Assembly (NCBI GenBank): GCA_050485645.1
Contig: JBJHBT010000017.1
Coordinates: 1-64,000 of the forward strand
Length of the DNA: 64,000 bases
Reading direction: 5' to 3'
DNA from: JBJHBP01 sp050485645
GTDB taxonomy: Bacteria; Pseudomonadota; Gammaproteobacteria; Steroidobacterales; Rariloculaceae
The notes under the pieces are model-generated. The model saw only the letters and a list, made by a program, of their open reading frames with translations. It did no database searches and was not told the origin of the DNA. Made by a program: the position numbers and the translations under genes. Shown here piece by piece: positions 26,191 through 34,327 of the stretch (position 1 is its first letter; the number at the start of each line of letters is the position of its first letter).

Positions 26191-26206
26191 TGTAAACAAC
26201 CTCACA
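26191..26206. promoter_or_regulatory. Near-consensus CRP-like site upstream of lptD
   Basis: TGTAAACAACCTCACA differs from TGTGA-N6-TCACA at one base. It ends 26 bases before the lptD GTG, close enough to overlap the promoter or leader, so repression is more likely than activation if it is used. Confidence 0.35.
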
Positions 26207-26232
26207 TCGCTGCTGCCGCGGGACATTCGGCA

Positions 26233-28524
26233 GTGAATGCACGCCGATTCCGGCCGCGTCTGCTGGCGGGCCTGTGGCTGGCCGCCGTGCCGGCCCTGCA
26301 CGCCATTGCACAACCGCCGTCGCAGCCGCCGACACCCGCGGCGACGCGATCGCCCGTGCCGGACATGATGGCCTGCCGGGTGGAACCTGTGTCGACGTCG
26401 ATCATGCGCACGACGCCGGTTACCGCCGACCGGAGTGAACCGCGGGACGACTCCGGCATGCTGGTGCTGGAAGCCGAACCGGGAGGCGAGTACCGATTCG
26501 ACGCCGCAACCGGCGAGGAACGCTTTACCCTGTTCAGGTTTCGTTACCGCGATCGCGTGCTGACCTCCGAGGAAGCCGTGTATTCTCCCGAACAGCAGCT
26601 GATACAGCTGATCGGTCAGGTGCTGTATACGGACTCGGACTTCACCGTTTACGGGGAGAACGCCCGCGGTGATGAACGGGCCGGGAACGTGAGTTTCGAC
26701 AGCGCGGGTTTCAACATTCCCCAGCGTCCGGCCCGCGGCGAGGCCACGCAGATCACGCTGCGCGGCGATCGCACCATGTCGCTGGCGTCCGTATTCTTTA
26801 CCACCTGCCCGGAAGATCGCACCGACTGGCGACTGCGCGCCGAACACATCGAAATCGACGCCGACCAGGGCATCGGCCGTGCGCGGCGGGTGCGGCTGGA
26901 CTTCTTCGGTGTGCCGATCCTGTACGCACCACGGATGACGTTTCCGCTCGACGACCGACGCAAGAGCGGCTTCCTCACACCCAGTTTCGCCGAGCGCGAC
27001 CGCACCGGCTGGGACATCACCGCCCCGTACTACCTGAACATCGCTCCCAACTACGACATGACGATCTCGCCACGCTACCTGAGCCGGCGTGGCGCACGAC
27101 TGGACACCGAGTTCCGCTACCTCACACCGCGCAGCAGCGGCCAGCTGGACATCGAATACCTGCCCGATGATCGTGAACTCGACCGCGACCGCAGCTACTT
27201 CGGCCTCCAGCACCAGACCCTGCTCGGACGGCGCTGGCAGATCCTGGCCGGCCTGGAACGCGTATCCGACGATGTGTACTTCGCGGACCTGGGTACATCG
27301 CTGGCCATCAGCAGCCAGACCCACCTGAACCGGTTTATTGATTTCGGATTCTTCACGCCCTACTGGTCGCTGCTGACGCGCGTGCAGAACTATCAGACCA
27401 TCGATTCGCTGATCGAAGATGAATCCCTACCCTATGAACGCGTACCGCAGGTGCGGTTCGAGGGTACCTGGTATCACGGCCTGTTGACCTTCGACTCCAC
27501 CGCCGAGCTCGTCAACTTCAATCGTGACACCGGCGATACGGGCTGGCGCTTTCACACCAATCAGGAACTCGCGTTCCGCTTCGCGCGGCCGGGCATGTAC
27601 GTGACACCGGCCCTGTCGCTGCGCCAGACAAACTACTGGCTGGACGATCACGAGCCGGGAACACCCGACTACATGTCGCGCACCGTGCCAATCGGCAGCG
27701 TGGACATGGGGCTGCGCTTCGAGCGGCTCACCGGCGATGGCGACCGATGGCTGCATACGCTGGAGCCGCGCCTGCTGTATCTGCGTGCGCCGTACCGCGA
27801 CCAGGCGCAGTTCCCGGTTTTCGACACCATAGAACCCGACTTCAATCTCGTGCAGCTGTTCCGCAAATCGCGGTTCATCGGCCCCGATCGCATCGGCGAT
27901 GCCAATCAGGTGAGCATCGGCCTCACCACGCGCCTGATCGACGCGCGCAGCGGCCGCGAACGGCTGACGGCGACGATCGGCCAGACCCGCTACCTGAGCA
28001 CGCAGAACGTGACGCTGCCCGGACGTGCGCCGAACGACGCCAATGCGTCCGACTACGTCGCCGAACTGGGGGTGGCTCTGAACCCCGCCTGGAACATGAA
28101 TGTCGGCTACCAGTGGAATACGGTGACAGAGTCCACCGCGCGGGCTGAAACCCGCTTTGAGTACCGGCCGCGGGACGACCGGCTGTTCGGCATCGGTTAC
28201 CGGCACCGCAGCGGCTTCCTCGAGCAGGGCGACATCTCGCTGGTCTGGCCCGTTGCGGAGCGCTGGCGGGCCATCGCCCGCTACAGCTATTCCGTGCTCG
28301 ACCGCGCGCCGTTGGAACAATTTCTCGGCTGGGAGTTCGAATCCTGTTGCTGGCGCGTGCGAATGGTGGGCCGGCGGTACGTGAGCCGGCGCACCGGCGA
28401 GTTCGACAGCGGCATATCGATTCAGCTGGAACTGCGCGGCCTGAGCCAGCGTGTGACCGCGCCGGAGGACCTGTTGGACCGTGGTATTCTTGGCTATCGG
28501 AGTATCGACGGCCGCGGCCTGTAA
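26233..28524 (+). CDS. lptD: LPS-assembly outer membrane protein LptD
   Basis: 763 residues, close to E. coli LptD (784). Inserts lipopolysaccharide into the outer leaflet with LptE. An N-terminal signal peptide (LLAGLWLAAVPALHAIA) precedes the periplasmic OstA-like jellyroll (about 80-190) and a beta-barrel of alternating aromatic strands. Four cysteines sit where the E. coli disulfides form: Cys48, Cys192 and the adjacent pair Cys705-Cys706. Start is GTG 26233; the ATG at 26237 is out of frame. First gene of the lptD-surA-pdxA-rsmA-apaH cluster. Confidence 0.95.
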   Translation: MNARRFRPRLLAGLWLAAVPALHAIAQPPSQPPTPAATRSPVPDMMACRVEPVSTSIMRTTPVTADRSEPRDDSGMLVLEAEPGGEYRFDAATGEERFTLFRFRYRDRVLTSEEAVYSPEQQLIQLIGQVLYTDSDFTVYGENARGDERAGNVSFDSAGFNIPQRPARGEATQITLRGDRTMSLASVFFTTCPEDRTDWRLRAEHIEIDADQGIGRARRVRLDFFGVPILYAPRMTFPLDDRRKSGFLTPSFAERDRTGWDITAPYYLNIAPNYDMTISPRYLSRRGARLDTEFRYLTPRSSGQLDIEYLPDDRELDRDRSYFGLQHQTLLGRRWQILAGLERVSDDVYFADLGTSLAISSQTHLNRFIDFGFFTPYWSLLTRVQNYQTIDSLIEDESLPYERVPQVRFEGTWYHGLLTFDSTAELVNFNRDTGDTGWRFHTNQELAFRFARPGMYVTPALSLRQTNYWLDDHEPGTPDYMSRTVPIGSVDMGLRFERLTGDGDRWLHTLEPRLLYLRAPYRDQAQFPVFDTIEPDFNLVQLFRKSRFIGPDRIGDANQVSIGLTTRLIDARSGRERLTATIGQTRYLSTQNVTLPGRAPNDANASDYVAELGVALNPAWNMNVGYQWNTVTESTARAETRFEYRPRDDRLFGIGYRHRSGFLEQGDISLVWPVAERWRAIARYSYSVLDRAPLEQFLGWEFESCCWRVRMVGRRYVSRRTGEFDSGISIQLELRGLSQRVTAPEDLLDRGILGYRSIDGRGL

Positions 28525-28554
28525 CAAGCAGCCTGTAAGCCAAGTAGGATGATC

Positions 28555-29889
28555 ATGTTCAAGCGACCCATGACCGCAGCCGGCGCGCTACTGGCGCTGG
28601 CGCTCATTTCACATCAGGCAACGACGCAGACCAGGGAGCTGGGCGCGTCCGGCGAACTGCTGGACGGCATCGCCGCGATCGTCGACAGCGGCGTGGTGCT
28701 GAGAAGCGAACTGGACGCATCCGTCCGCTTCTACGAGAGTTACCTCAGGGATCAGCAGGCCGCGTTGCCGCCGAACCAGCGGCCGCCGCTGCCGCCGCTG
28801 TCGGAAATCGAAAGGCAGGCGCTCGAACAGCTGATCGTCCGCCAGGTGCAGATGCAGCGCGCCTCGCGAAGCGGCATTGTCATCGACGACGCCATGCTCA
28901 ATCAGGCCATCGCACAGATTGCCGCGCGACTCGACCTGACACTCGACGAGCTGCCCGCGGCACTTGCCGCCGAAGGCATTGACTACGCGGCCTACCGGCA
29001 GGAGTTGCGCGAGGAACTGACCATCGAACAACTCGAACAGAACGAGGTGTTCGGTCGCATATCGATTTCTCCCCGCGAGCTCGAACAGTGCCTGGTGCGT
29101 CTGGAAGCCGCGCAAAGTGGCCAGTTCGACTACCTCGTCTCCCATATTCTGGTTGGCCTGTCGGCGTCGGCCGATCAGGACGAAATCAGCGCCGCACGCG
29201 AGCTGGCCCGCGACATCGTCGCGCAGCTCAATGATGGCGAGGACTTCGCACGACTGGCTGTCAGTCACTCCGACGGCCAGACCGCGCTGGAAGGCGGCTC
29301 GCTGGGCTGGCGACAGGGCGCGCAGCTGCCCACGGTATTCGCCGATCAGGTTCTGCGCATGCGCCCTGGCGAAGTATCGGAGCCGATTCAGGCCGCCAGC
29401 GGATTTCATATCGTCAAGCTCGTGGACATGCGCGGCGCCGATCCGATCATGGTCGACCAGGCGCGCATCCGCCACATCCTGATTCGTCCGGACGAGCTGT
29501 TCGATGACGACGCCGTGCGCCAGCGACTGATCGGCATCCGTGATCAGCTGCTGGCAGGCGATGAATTCGGGCCGGTGGCGCAGGCGACTTCCGAAGACAC
29601 GATGTCGGCTGCCGACGGCGGGTCCCTGGGTTGGGTGTCGCCGGGCGAAATGGTCCCGGAGTTCGAGCAGATCGTCGCCGCACTGCCTTTGGGCGAGATC
29701 AGCGAGCCGTTCGAGAGTCGTTACGGCTGGCACATCGCACAGGTCACCGAGCGGCGCTCCCACGACAGCACCGATGAGATGAAGCGCCAGCAGTGCCTGA
29801 CGCAGATTCGCAATGCCAAGGCGGACGAAGAGCGCGATCTCTGGGTACGTCGACTCAGGGACCAGGCTTTCGTCGACGTCAAGCTGTAG
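28555..29889 (+). CDS. surA: Periplasmic peptidyl-prolyl isomerase SurA
   Basis: 444 residues. Chaperone for outer membrane proteins including LptD. A signal peptide (AAGALLALALISHQATTQ) is followed by the SurA N domain and two parvulin domains, marked by SHILVGL...EGGSLGWRQG and RHILIRPDEL...DGGSLGWVSPG, then the C-terminal helix. ATG 28555 is favoured because AGTAGG lies six bases upstream; ATG 28549 in the same frame would leave no spacing. It follows lptD by about 30 bases and precedes pdxA by 3 bases. Confidence 0.95.
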   Translation: MFKRPMTAAGALLALALISHQATTQTRELGASGELLDGIAAIVDSGVVLRSELDASVRFYESYLRDQQAALPPNQRPPLPPLSEIERQALEQLIVRQVQMQRASRSGIVIDDAMLNQAIAQIAARLDLTLDELPAALAAEGIDYAAYRQELREELTIEQLEQNEVFGRISISPRELEQCLVRLEAAQSGQFDYLVSHILVGLSASADQDEISAARELARDIVAQLNDGEDFARLAVSHSDGQTALEGGSLGWRQGAQLPTVFADQVLRMRPGEVSEPIQAASGFHIVKLVDMRGADPIMVDQARIRHILIRPDELFDDDAVRQRLIGIRDQLLAGDEFGPVAQATSEDTMSAADGGSLGWVSPGEMVPEFEQIVAALPLGEISEPFESRYGWHIAQVTERRSHDSTDEMKRQQCLTQIRNAKADEERDLWVRRLRDQAFVDVKL

Positions 29890-29892
29890 CGC

Positions 29893-30888
29893 TTGCGCAG
29901 TCCGGCTCCAGTCATCGCGATCAGTTCCGGTGAACCCGCCGGCATTGGTCCGGACATCTGCCTCGCGCTGGCCGACAGGGAGCTGGATGCCAGACTGCTG
30001 GTCCTCGCCGACCCGACGCTGCTTGCCGAGCGAGCCCGGGCACTCGGAATAGCGGCCCGCCTCCAGTCCGTCATCGATCCCGAGTCAACCCCGCTGCACC
30101 AGGTCGGTTCACTGTCGGTGCTGCCTGTCTCCGCTGCCGTAGCGGCGGTGCCCGGACAGCCGGACACGCGCAACGCGGACTATGTGCTGAACATGATCCG
30201 CAATGCGGTTGCGCTGTGCATGAACGGCGAGGCCGACGCCCTGGTCACGGCGCCGGTGCAGAAGAGCATCATCAGCCGGAGCGGCGTGAGCTTTACCGGT
30301 CACACGGAATTGCTCGCCGAACTCACCGGCGCGCCCCGGTCGGTGATGCTGCTGGTCAACGACGAGCTGCGTGTGGCCCTGGCCACCACACACCTGCCGC
30401 TGCGCCGTGTCGCCGATGCCATCACCGCCACCGGAATCATGCAGCTGCTGGGTGTCCTGCATGCCGACCTGAAGACACGCTTCGGCATCGCGCGGCCGCG
30501 CATCAAGGTGCTGGGGCTGAATCCTCATGCCGGCGAGAGCGGCACGATGGGACGCGAGGAAATCGAGGTGCTGCAGCCGGCGCTCGAACAGGCACGCGCG
30601 CAGGGCATCGACGCGGCGGGACCGTATCCGGCCGATACGGCGTTTACACCCGCGGCGCTGGACGGATTCGATGCGGTGCTGGCGATGTACCACGATCAGG
30701 GCCTGCCGGTGATCAAGGCACGCGGCTTCGGCGACACCGTAAACGTCACCTGCGGACTGCCCATCGTGCGCACATCCGTAGACCACGGCACCGCATTGGA
30801 TCTGGCCGCCACCGGCCGCGCCAGCGCACACAGCCTGATCGCCGCAATTGAACTGGCACGGCAGCTTGCGCGCGGCGACAGCGCGTGA
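29893..30888 (+). CDS. pdxA: 4-hydroxythreonine-4-phosphate dehydrogenase PdxA
   Basis: 331 residues; oxidises 4-phosphohydroxy-L-threonine in pyridoxal phosphate synthesis. Family hallmarks: SSGEPAGIGPD at the N terminus, TAPVQKSIISRSGVSFTGHTE, LGLNPHAGESGTMG and the metal/substrate segment MYHDQGLPVIKARGFGDTVN. Start is TTG 29893, three bases after the surA stop; no ATG lies close enough to preserve the conserved N terminus. Confidence 0.95.
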   Translation: MRSPAPVIAISSGEPAGIGPDICLALADRELDARLLVLADPTLLAERARALGIAARLQSVIDPESTPLHQVGSLSVLPVSAAVAAVPGQPDTRNADYVLNMIRNAVALCMNGEADALVTAPVQKSIISRSGVSFTGHTELLAELTGAPRSVMLLVNDELRVALATTHLPLRRVADAITATGIMQLLGVLHADLKTRFGIARPRIKVLGLNPHAGESGTMGREEIEVLQPALEQARAQGIDAAGPYPADTAFTPAALDGFDAVLAMYHDQGLPVIKARGFGDTVNVTCGLPIVRTSVDHGTALDLAATGRASAHSLIAAIELARQLARGDSA

Positions 30889-31673
30889 TGAGGCCACCGC
30901 CCCGCAAGTCACTGGGGCAGCATTTCCTGCACGACCCGGCGGTGATCGCGCGCATCATCGCCACGATCAGACCACAGCCGGACGACGTGTTCGTGGAAAT
31001 CGGCGGCGGTCATGGCGCGCTCACCTGGCCGTTGCTGGAACGCGTTGCGCGACTGCATGTGATCGAGGTGGATCGCGAACTGGCGACGCGCCTGGAAGCG
31101 CGGTCCGCCGACCATCCCGGCCTGACCGTCCACTGCGCCGACGCGCTGAGCTTCGACATCGGCACGCTGGCTGCAGACGGACCGGTTCGCGTTGCCGGCA
31201 ATCTGCCCTACAACATTTCCACGCCACTGCTGTTTCACCTGCTCGACCACAGTGAGGTGATACGCGATATGCACCTGATGCTGCAGAAGGAAGTCGTGCA
31301 GCGCATGTGCGCGACGCCGGGCGGCAAGGAATACGGCCGCCTGACGGTCATGCTGGGCGCCGCGGCCCGGACCAGCCGCTGCTTCGACATCGGCCCGGGT
31401 GCCTTCACGCCACCGCCAAGGGTATGGTCCAGCATCGTGCGCGTCGTCCCCTATCCCGCCGCGCCGTTCGCGATTCACGACCACCGACAGTTCGCCGCCC
31501 TCGTCACGCATCTGTTCTCGATGCGCCGCAAGACGCTGGCGCGGAGCCTGAAGGGACTGGTGTCCGATGCGCAGTTCGCGGCGCTGCAGCTGGACCCCAA
31601 AGCACGGCCGGAAACGCTGCAGCCGGCCGACTTCGCACGGCTGGCGCAGACCATCCACGGTGCAAAGCCATGA
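30888..31673 (+). CDS. rsmA: 16S rRNA dimethyladenosine transferase RsmA (KsgA)
   Basis: 261 residues. Dimethylates A1518 and A1519 of 16S rRNA. Seen: KSLGQHFLHDPAVIARI, SAM motif VEIGGGHGALTWPLL, VIEVDRELATRLE and the catalytic NLPYNISTPLLF. ATG 30888 shares its A with the pdxA TGA; a GTG three bases earlier is an equal alternative. ATGA overlap with apaH at the other end. Confidence 0.95.
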   Translation: MRPPPRKSLGQHFLHDPAVIARIIATIRPQPDDVFVEIGGGHGALTWPLLERVARLHVIEVDRELATRLEARSADHPGLTVHCADALSFDIGTLAADGPVRVAGNLPYNISTPLLFHLLDHSEVIRDMHLMLQKEVVQRMCATPGGKEYGRLTVMLGAAARTSRCFDIGPGAFTPPPRVWSSIVRVVPYPAAPFAIHDHRQFAALVTHLFSMRRKTLARSLKGLVSDAQFAALQLDPKARPETLQPADFARLAQTIHGAKP

Positions 31674-32491
31674 CGCTGTACGCGGCAGGCGACCTGCAGG
31701 GCTGCGATCAGCCGTTCGAGCGCCTGCTTGACCGCCTGGACTTCGACCCGGCACGCGACCAGCTGTGGCTGGTTGGCGATCTCGTCAATCGTGGCCCCGG
31801 ATCATTGAATCTGCTGCGCCGCGTGATCGCGCTCGGTGACAGCGTCACGACGGTACTGGGCAATCACGACCTGCACCTGCTGGCGGTGGCCGCTGGTGCC
31901 AGACCGCCAGGCACCAGGGATACCCTGAACGATATACTCGGTGCACCGGACCGTGACGAACTGATCGACTGGCTGCGACGGCGGCCACTGCTGCACGTCG
32001 ATGCACAACGCCATCTGGCGCTGGTGCATGCCGGCATACCGGCCGCATGGTCCATCCAGGACGCGCGAACAAACGCCGCTCAGGTGGAAACACTGCTGCA
32101 TGCCGATGACTGGGCCACTGGCATCGGCGCGCTGTTCGGCAATACCCCGGACCTGGAGTCCGACGCACTGACGCCTGCACTGCGACAGCGGTATACGGTG
32201 AACGCGCTGACGCGGATGCGCTGCTGTCACCGCGACGGGCGCCTTGATCTGGACTATTCCGGCCCCCCGGAACAAAGGCCCGGGCACCTGACGCCCTGGT
32301 TCGACATGCCGGACAGGCAGACCGACGGCTGGCATCTGGTATTCGGCCACTGGGCCGCGCTCGGGGTGCTGCGTCGCGACAATCTGACAGCACTGGACAG
32401 CGGCTGCGTATGGGGCGGCAGACTGACCGCCATGACCGTGGATCCGCCAGGCGATCTGGTATCGATCGACTGCAGCACACGCGGCCGGTAA
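31670..32491 (+). CDS. apaH: Symmetrical bis(5'-nucleosyl)-tetraphosphatase ApaH
   Basis: 273 residues, as expected for ApaH (E. coli 280). Hydrolyses Ap4A to two ADP. Metallophosphatase motifs: GDLQGC, LVGDLVNRGPGSLNLL, VLGNHDLHLL, LVHAGIPAAW, FGHWAALG and DSGCVWGGRLTAM. ATG 31670 overlaps the rsmA stop as ATGA. The gene converges with thyA, 10 bases apart. Confidence 0.95.
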   Translation: MTLYAAGDLQGCDQPFERLLDRLDFDPARDQLWLVGDLVNRGPGSLNLLRRVIALGDSVTTVLGNHDLHLLAVAAGARPPGTRDTLNDILGAPDRDELIDWLRRRPLLHVDAQRHLALVHAGIPAAWSIQDARTNAAQVETLLHADDWATGIGALFGNTPDLESDALTPALRQRYTVNALTRMRCCHRDGRLDLDYSGPPEQRPGHLTPWFDMPDRQTDGWHLVFGHWAALGVLRRDNLTALDSGCVWGGRLTAMTVDPPGDLVSIDCSTRGR

Positions 32492-32501
32492 CGGCGGACC
32501 C

Positions 32502-33296
32502 TCAGACCGCCACCGGCGCCCTGATCGGCGGATGCGCCTGGTAGCCGACCAGCTCGAAGTCCTCGTAGCGGTAGTCGAAGATGCTGTCCGGCCTGCGCCT
32601 GAGCACCAGACGCGGCAGCGGCAGCGGATCGCGGCTGAGCTGCAGATCGGCCTGCTGGAGGTGATTCAGATACAGGTGACAGTCACCACCGGTCCAGATG
32701 AATTCACCCGGCTGCAGATCGGTCTGCTGCGCCATCATGTGCGTCAGCAGTGCATACGAGGCGATATTGAAAGGCACGCCGAGAAATACATCCGCGCTGC
32801 GCTGATAGAGCTGCAGCGACAGGCGGCCGCCGGCCACATGGAACTGGAACAGCAGGTGGCAGGGCGGCAGCGCCATCCGGTCGAGCTCACCGACGTTCCA
32901 CGCGCTGACGATGATGCGCCTTGAGTCGGGGTTGGTGCGCAACAGCTCCACCGCGGTTGCTATCTGGTCAACGTGATGGCCGCCGGCCGTGGGCCAGGAG
33001 CGCCACTGTGCGCCGTACACGGGACCGAGATCGCCGTTCTCATCAGCCCACTCGTCCCAGATCGATACGCGGTTTTCGTGCAGGTAGCCGACGTTCGTTT
33101 CTCCGCGCAGGAACCACAGCAGTTCGTGGATGATGGAGCGAAGATGCAGCGTCTTCGTGGTCACCACCGGGAAGCCGGCAGCGAGATCGAAACGCATCTG
33201 GTGACCGAATACACTCAGCGTACCGGTGCCGGTGCGGTCATCCTTGCGTGAACCTGTCTGGCGAATCAGTCGCAACAGATCCAGATATTGACGCAC
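32502..33296 (-). CDS. thyA: Thymidylate synthase ThyA
   Basis: 264 residues, exactly the E. coli length. Converts dUMP to dTMP with methylenetetrahydrofolate. Catalytic Cys in ALPPCHLLFQFHV, nucleotide-binding QRSADVFLGVPFNIASYALL and RTGTGTLSVFGHQMRFDL are present. GTG start at 33296 with GGGGAG six bases upstream. Directly downstream of lgt, the same pairing as in E. coli. Confidence 0.97.
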   Translation of the reverse strand: MRQYLDLLRLIRQTGSRKDDRTGTGTLSVFGHQMRFDLAAGFPVVTTKTLHLRSIIHELLWFLRGETNVGYLHENRVSIWDEWADENGDLGPVYGAQWRSWPTAGGHHVDQIATAVELLRTNPDSRRIIVSAWNVGELDRMALPPCHLLFQFHVAGGRLSLQLYQRSADVFLGVPFNIASYALLTHMMAQQTDLQPGEFIWTGGDCHLYLNHLQQADLQLSRDPLPLPRLVLRRRPDSIFDYRYEDFELVGYQAHPPIRAPVAV

Positions 33297-33314
33297 GATC
33301 AGCTCCCCGCCGTC

Positions 33315-34109
33315 TCAGCCGTGGGCAGTCGCCGTCGCGCGGCGCCATGCCAGCCACAGCAATACCGCCCCGGCGATGATCATCGGTGTCGTCAGCACCT
33401 GACCCATGGTCAGCCAGCCGAAGGCAAGATAGCCGATATGCTGATCCGGCAGCCGCAGGAACTCCACTGCGAAACGGAACACGCCGTAGAGCACCAGAAA
33501 CAGTCCGGACACCGCCATCATCGGGCGCGGCTTTCTTGAGAACCACCACAGCACGACGAACAGCACCAGACCCTCCAGAATCGCCTGGTAGAGCTGCGTG
33601 GGGTGACGCGGTACACCGTCGACCAGAACAGCCCAAGGCGCATCCGGGCGCGTCGGCGCACCCCAGAGTTCACCGTTGATGTAGTTGCCCACACGGCCCA
33701 GGCCCAGTCCCGGCGCGGCCCACGGCGCGAGAAAATCAGTGATGCGGAAAAACGGCTGACCGACACTGCGGGCGAACAGCAGGATGGCCGCCAGCACGCC
33801 GAGCAGTCCGCCGTGAAAAGACATGCCGCCTTCCCAGATGGCGAACAGCTTCAGCGGACTGCCGAGGAACGCCGCGAAATCGTAAAACAGCATATAACCG
33901 ACCCGGCCGCCAACGACGACGCCCAGGACAACGTAGAAAAACAGATCCTCGACGCGTGCGGGTTGAATGGGGCTCCACGGACGTCGTGCGCGCACGCGCA
34001 TACCCGCCCAGCCGATCAGGAAGCCGCCAAGGAACATCAGCCCATACCAGCGCACGTCGACCGGACCGATCGAGAAGGCGATCGGATTGAATTCAGGATA
34101 CTCGAACAG
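33315..34109 (-). CDS. lgt: Prolipoprotein diacylglyceryl transferase Lgt, non-ATG start
   Basis: Inner membrane enzyme transferring diacylglycerol from phosphatidylglycerol to the lipobox Cys. Signature GRVGNYINGELWG and MSFHGGLLGVL are present, with about seven membrane helices. The first ATG/GTG/TTG in frame is GTG 34055, but the eighteen codons upstream encode LFEYPEFNPIAFSIGPVD, the expected conserved Lgt N terminus. No canonical start exists between that point and the in-frame stop at 34185. CTG at 34109 has AGGGG seven bases upstream and is my choice (264 residues); ACG at 34112 is the other option. Confidence 0.9.
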   Translation of the reverse strand: MFEYPEFNPIAFSIGPVDVRWYGLMFLGGFLIGWAGMRVRARRPWSPIQPARVEDLFFYVVLGVVVGGRVGYMLFYDFAAFLGSPLKLFAIWEGGMSFHGGLLGVLAAILLFARSVGQPFFRITDFLAPWAAPGLGLGRVGNYINGELWGAPTRPDAPWAVLVDGVPRHPTQLYQAILEGLVLFVVLWWFSRKPRPMMAVSGLFLVLYGVFRFAVEFLRLPDQHIGYLAFGWLTMGQVLTTPMIIAGAVLLWLAWRRATATAHG

Positions 34110-34315
34110 CGTGCAGCCCCTGTGTTGATACGTTGATGCGCTTCGGGCGTGGTGCCGGAAGCGGCGCGACCGGCGGCGCGTTAGTTAACCACGCATTCCC
34201 GCGCCTCGCCAGTGCCGCAGGCCTGTCCGGTGGCACCCGCGAGGCCACGTGCTGCCCTGCAATCGCAGTGACCGCGGGCCGCGCTGCGACCACGGAACGC
34301 CGCTTCGGGCATTGC

Positions 34316-34321
34316 TATAGT
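34316..34321 (+). promoter_or_regulatory. Candidate extended -10 element, leaderless start
   Basis: TATAGT preceded by TGC (extended -10 form) lies exactly six bases before the ATG at 34328. Transcription would start on the ATG. No ribosome binding site is visible, consistent with a leaderless message. Confidence 0.5.
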
Positions 34322-34327
34322 GTGGGC

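Noticed and set aside
26110..27324. 404-codon minus frame where amgK might be expected
   Set aside because: Lies inside lptD on the opposite strand and has no kinase motif.
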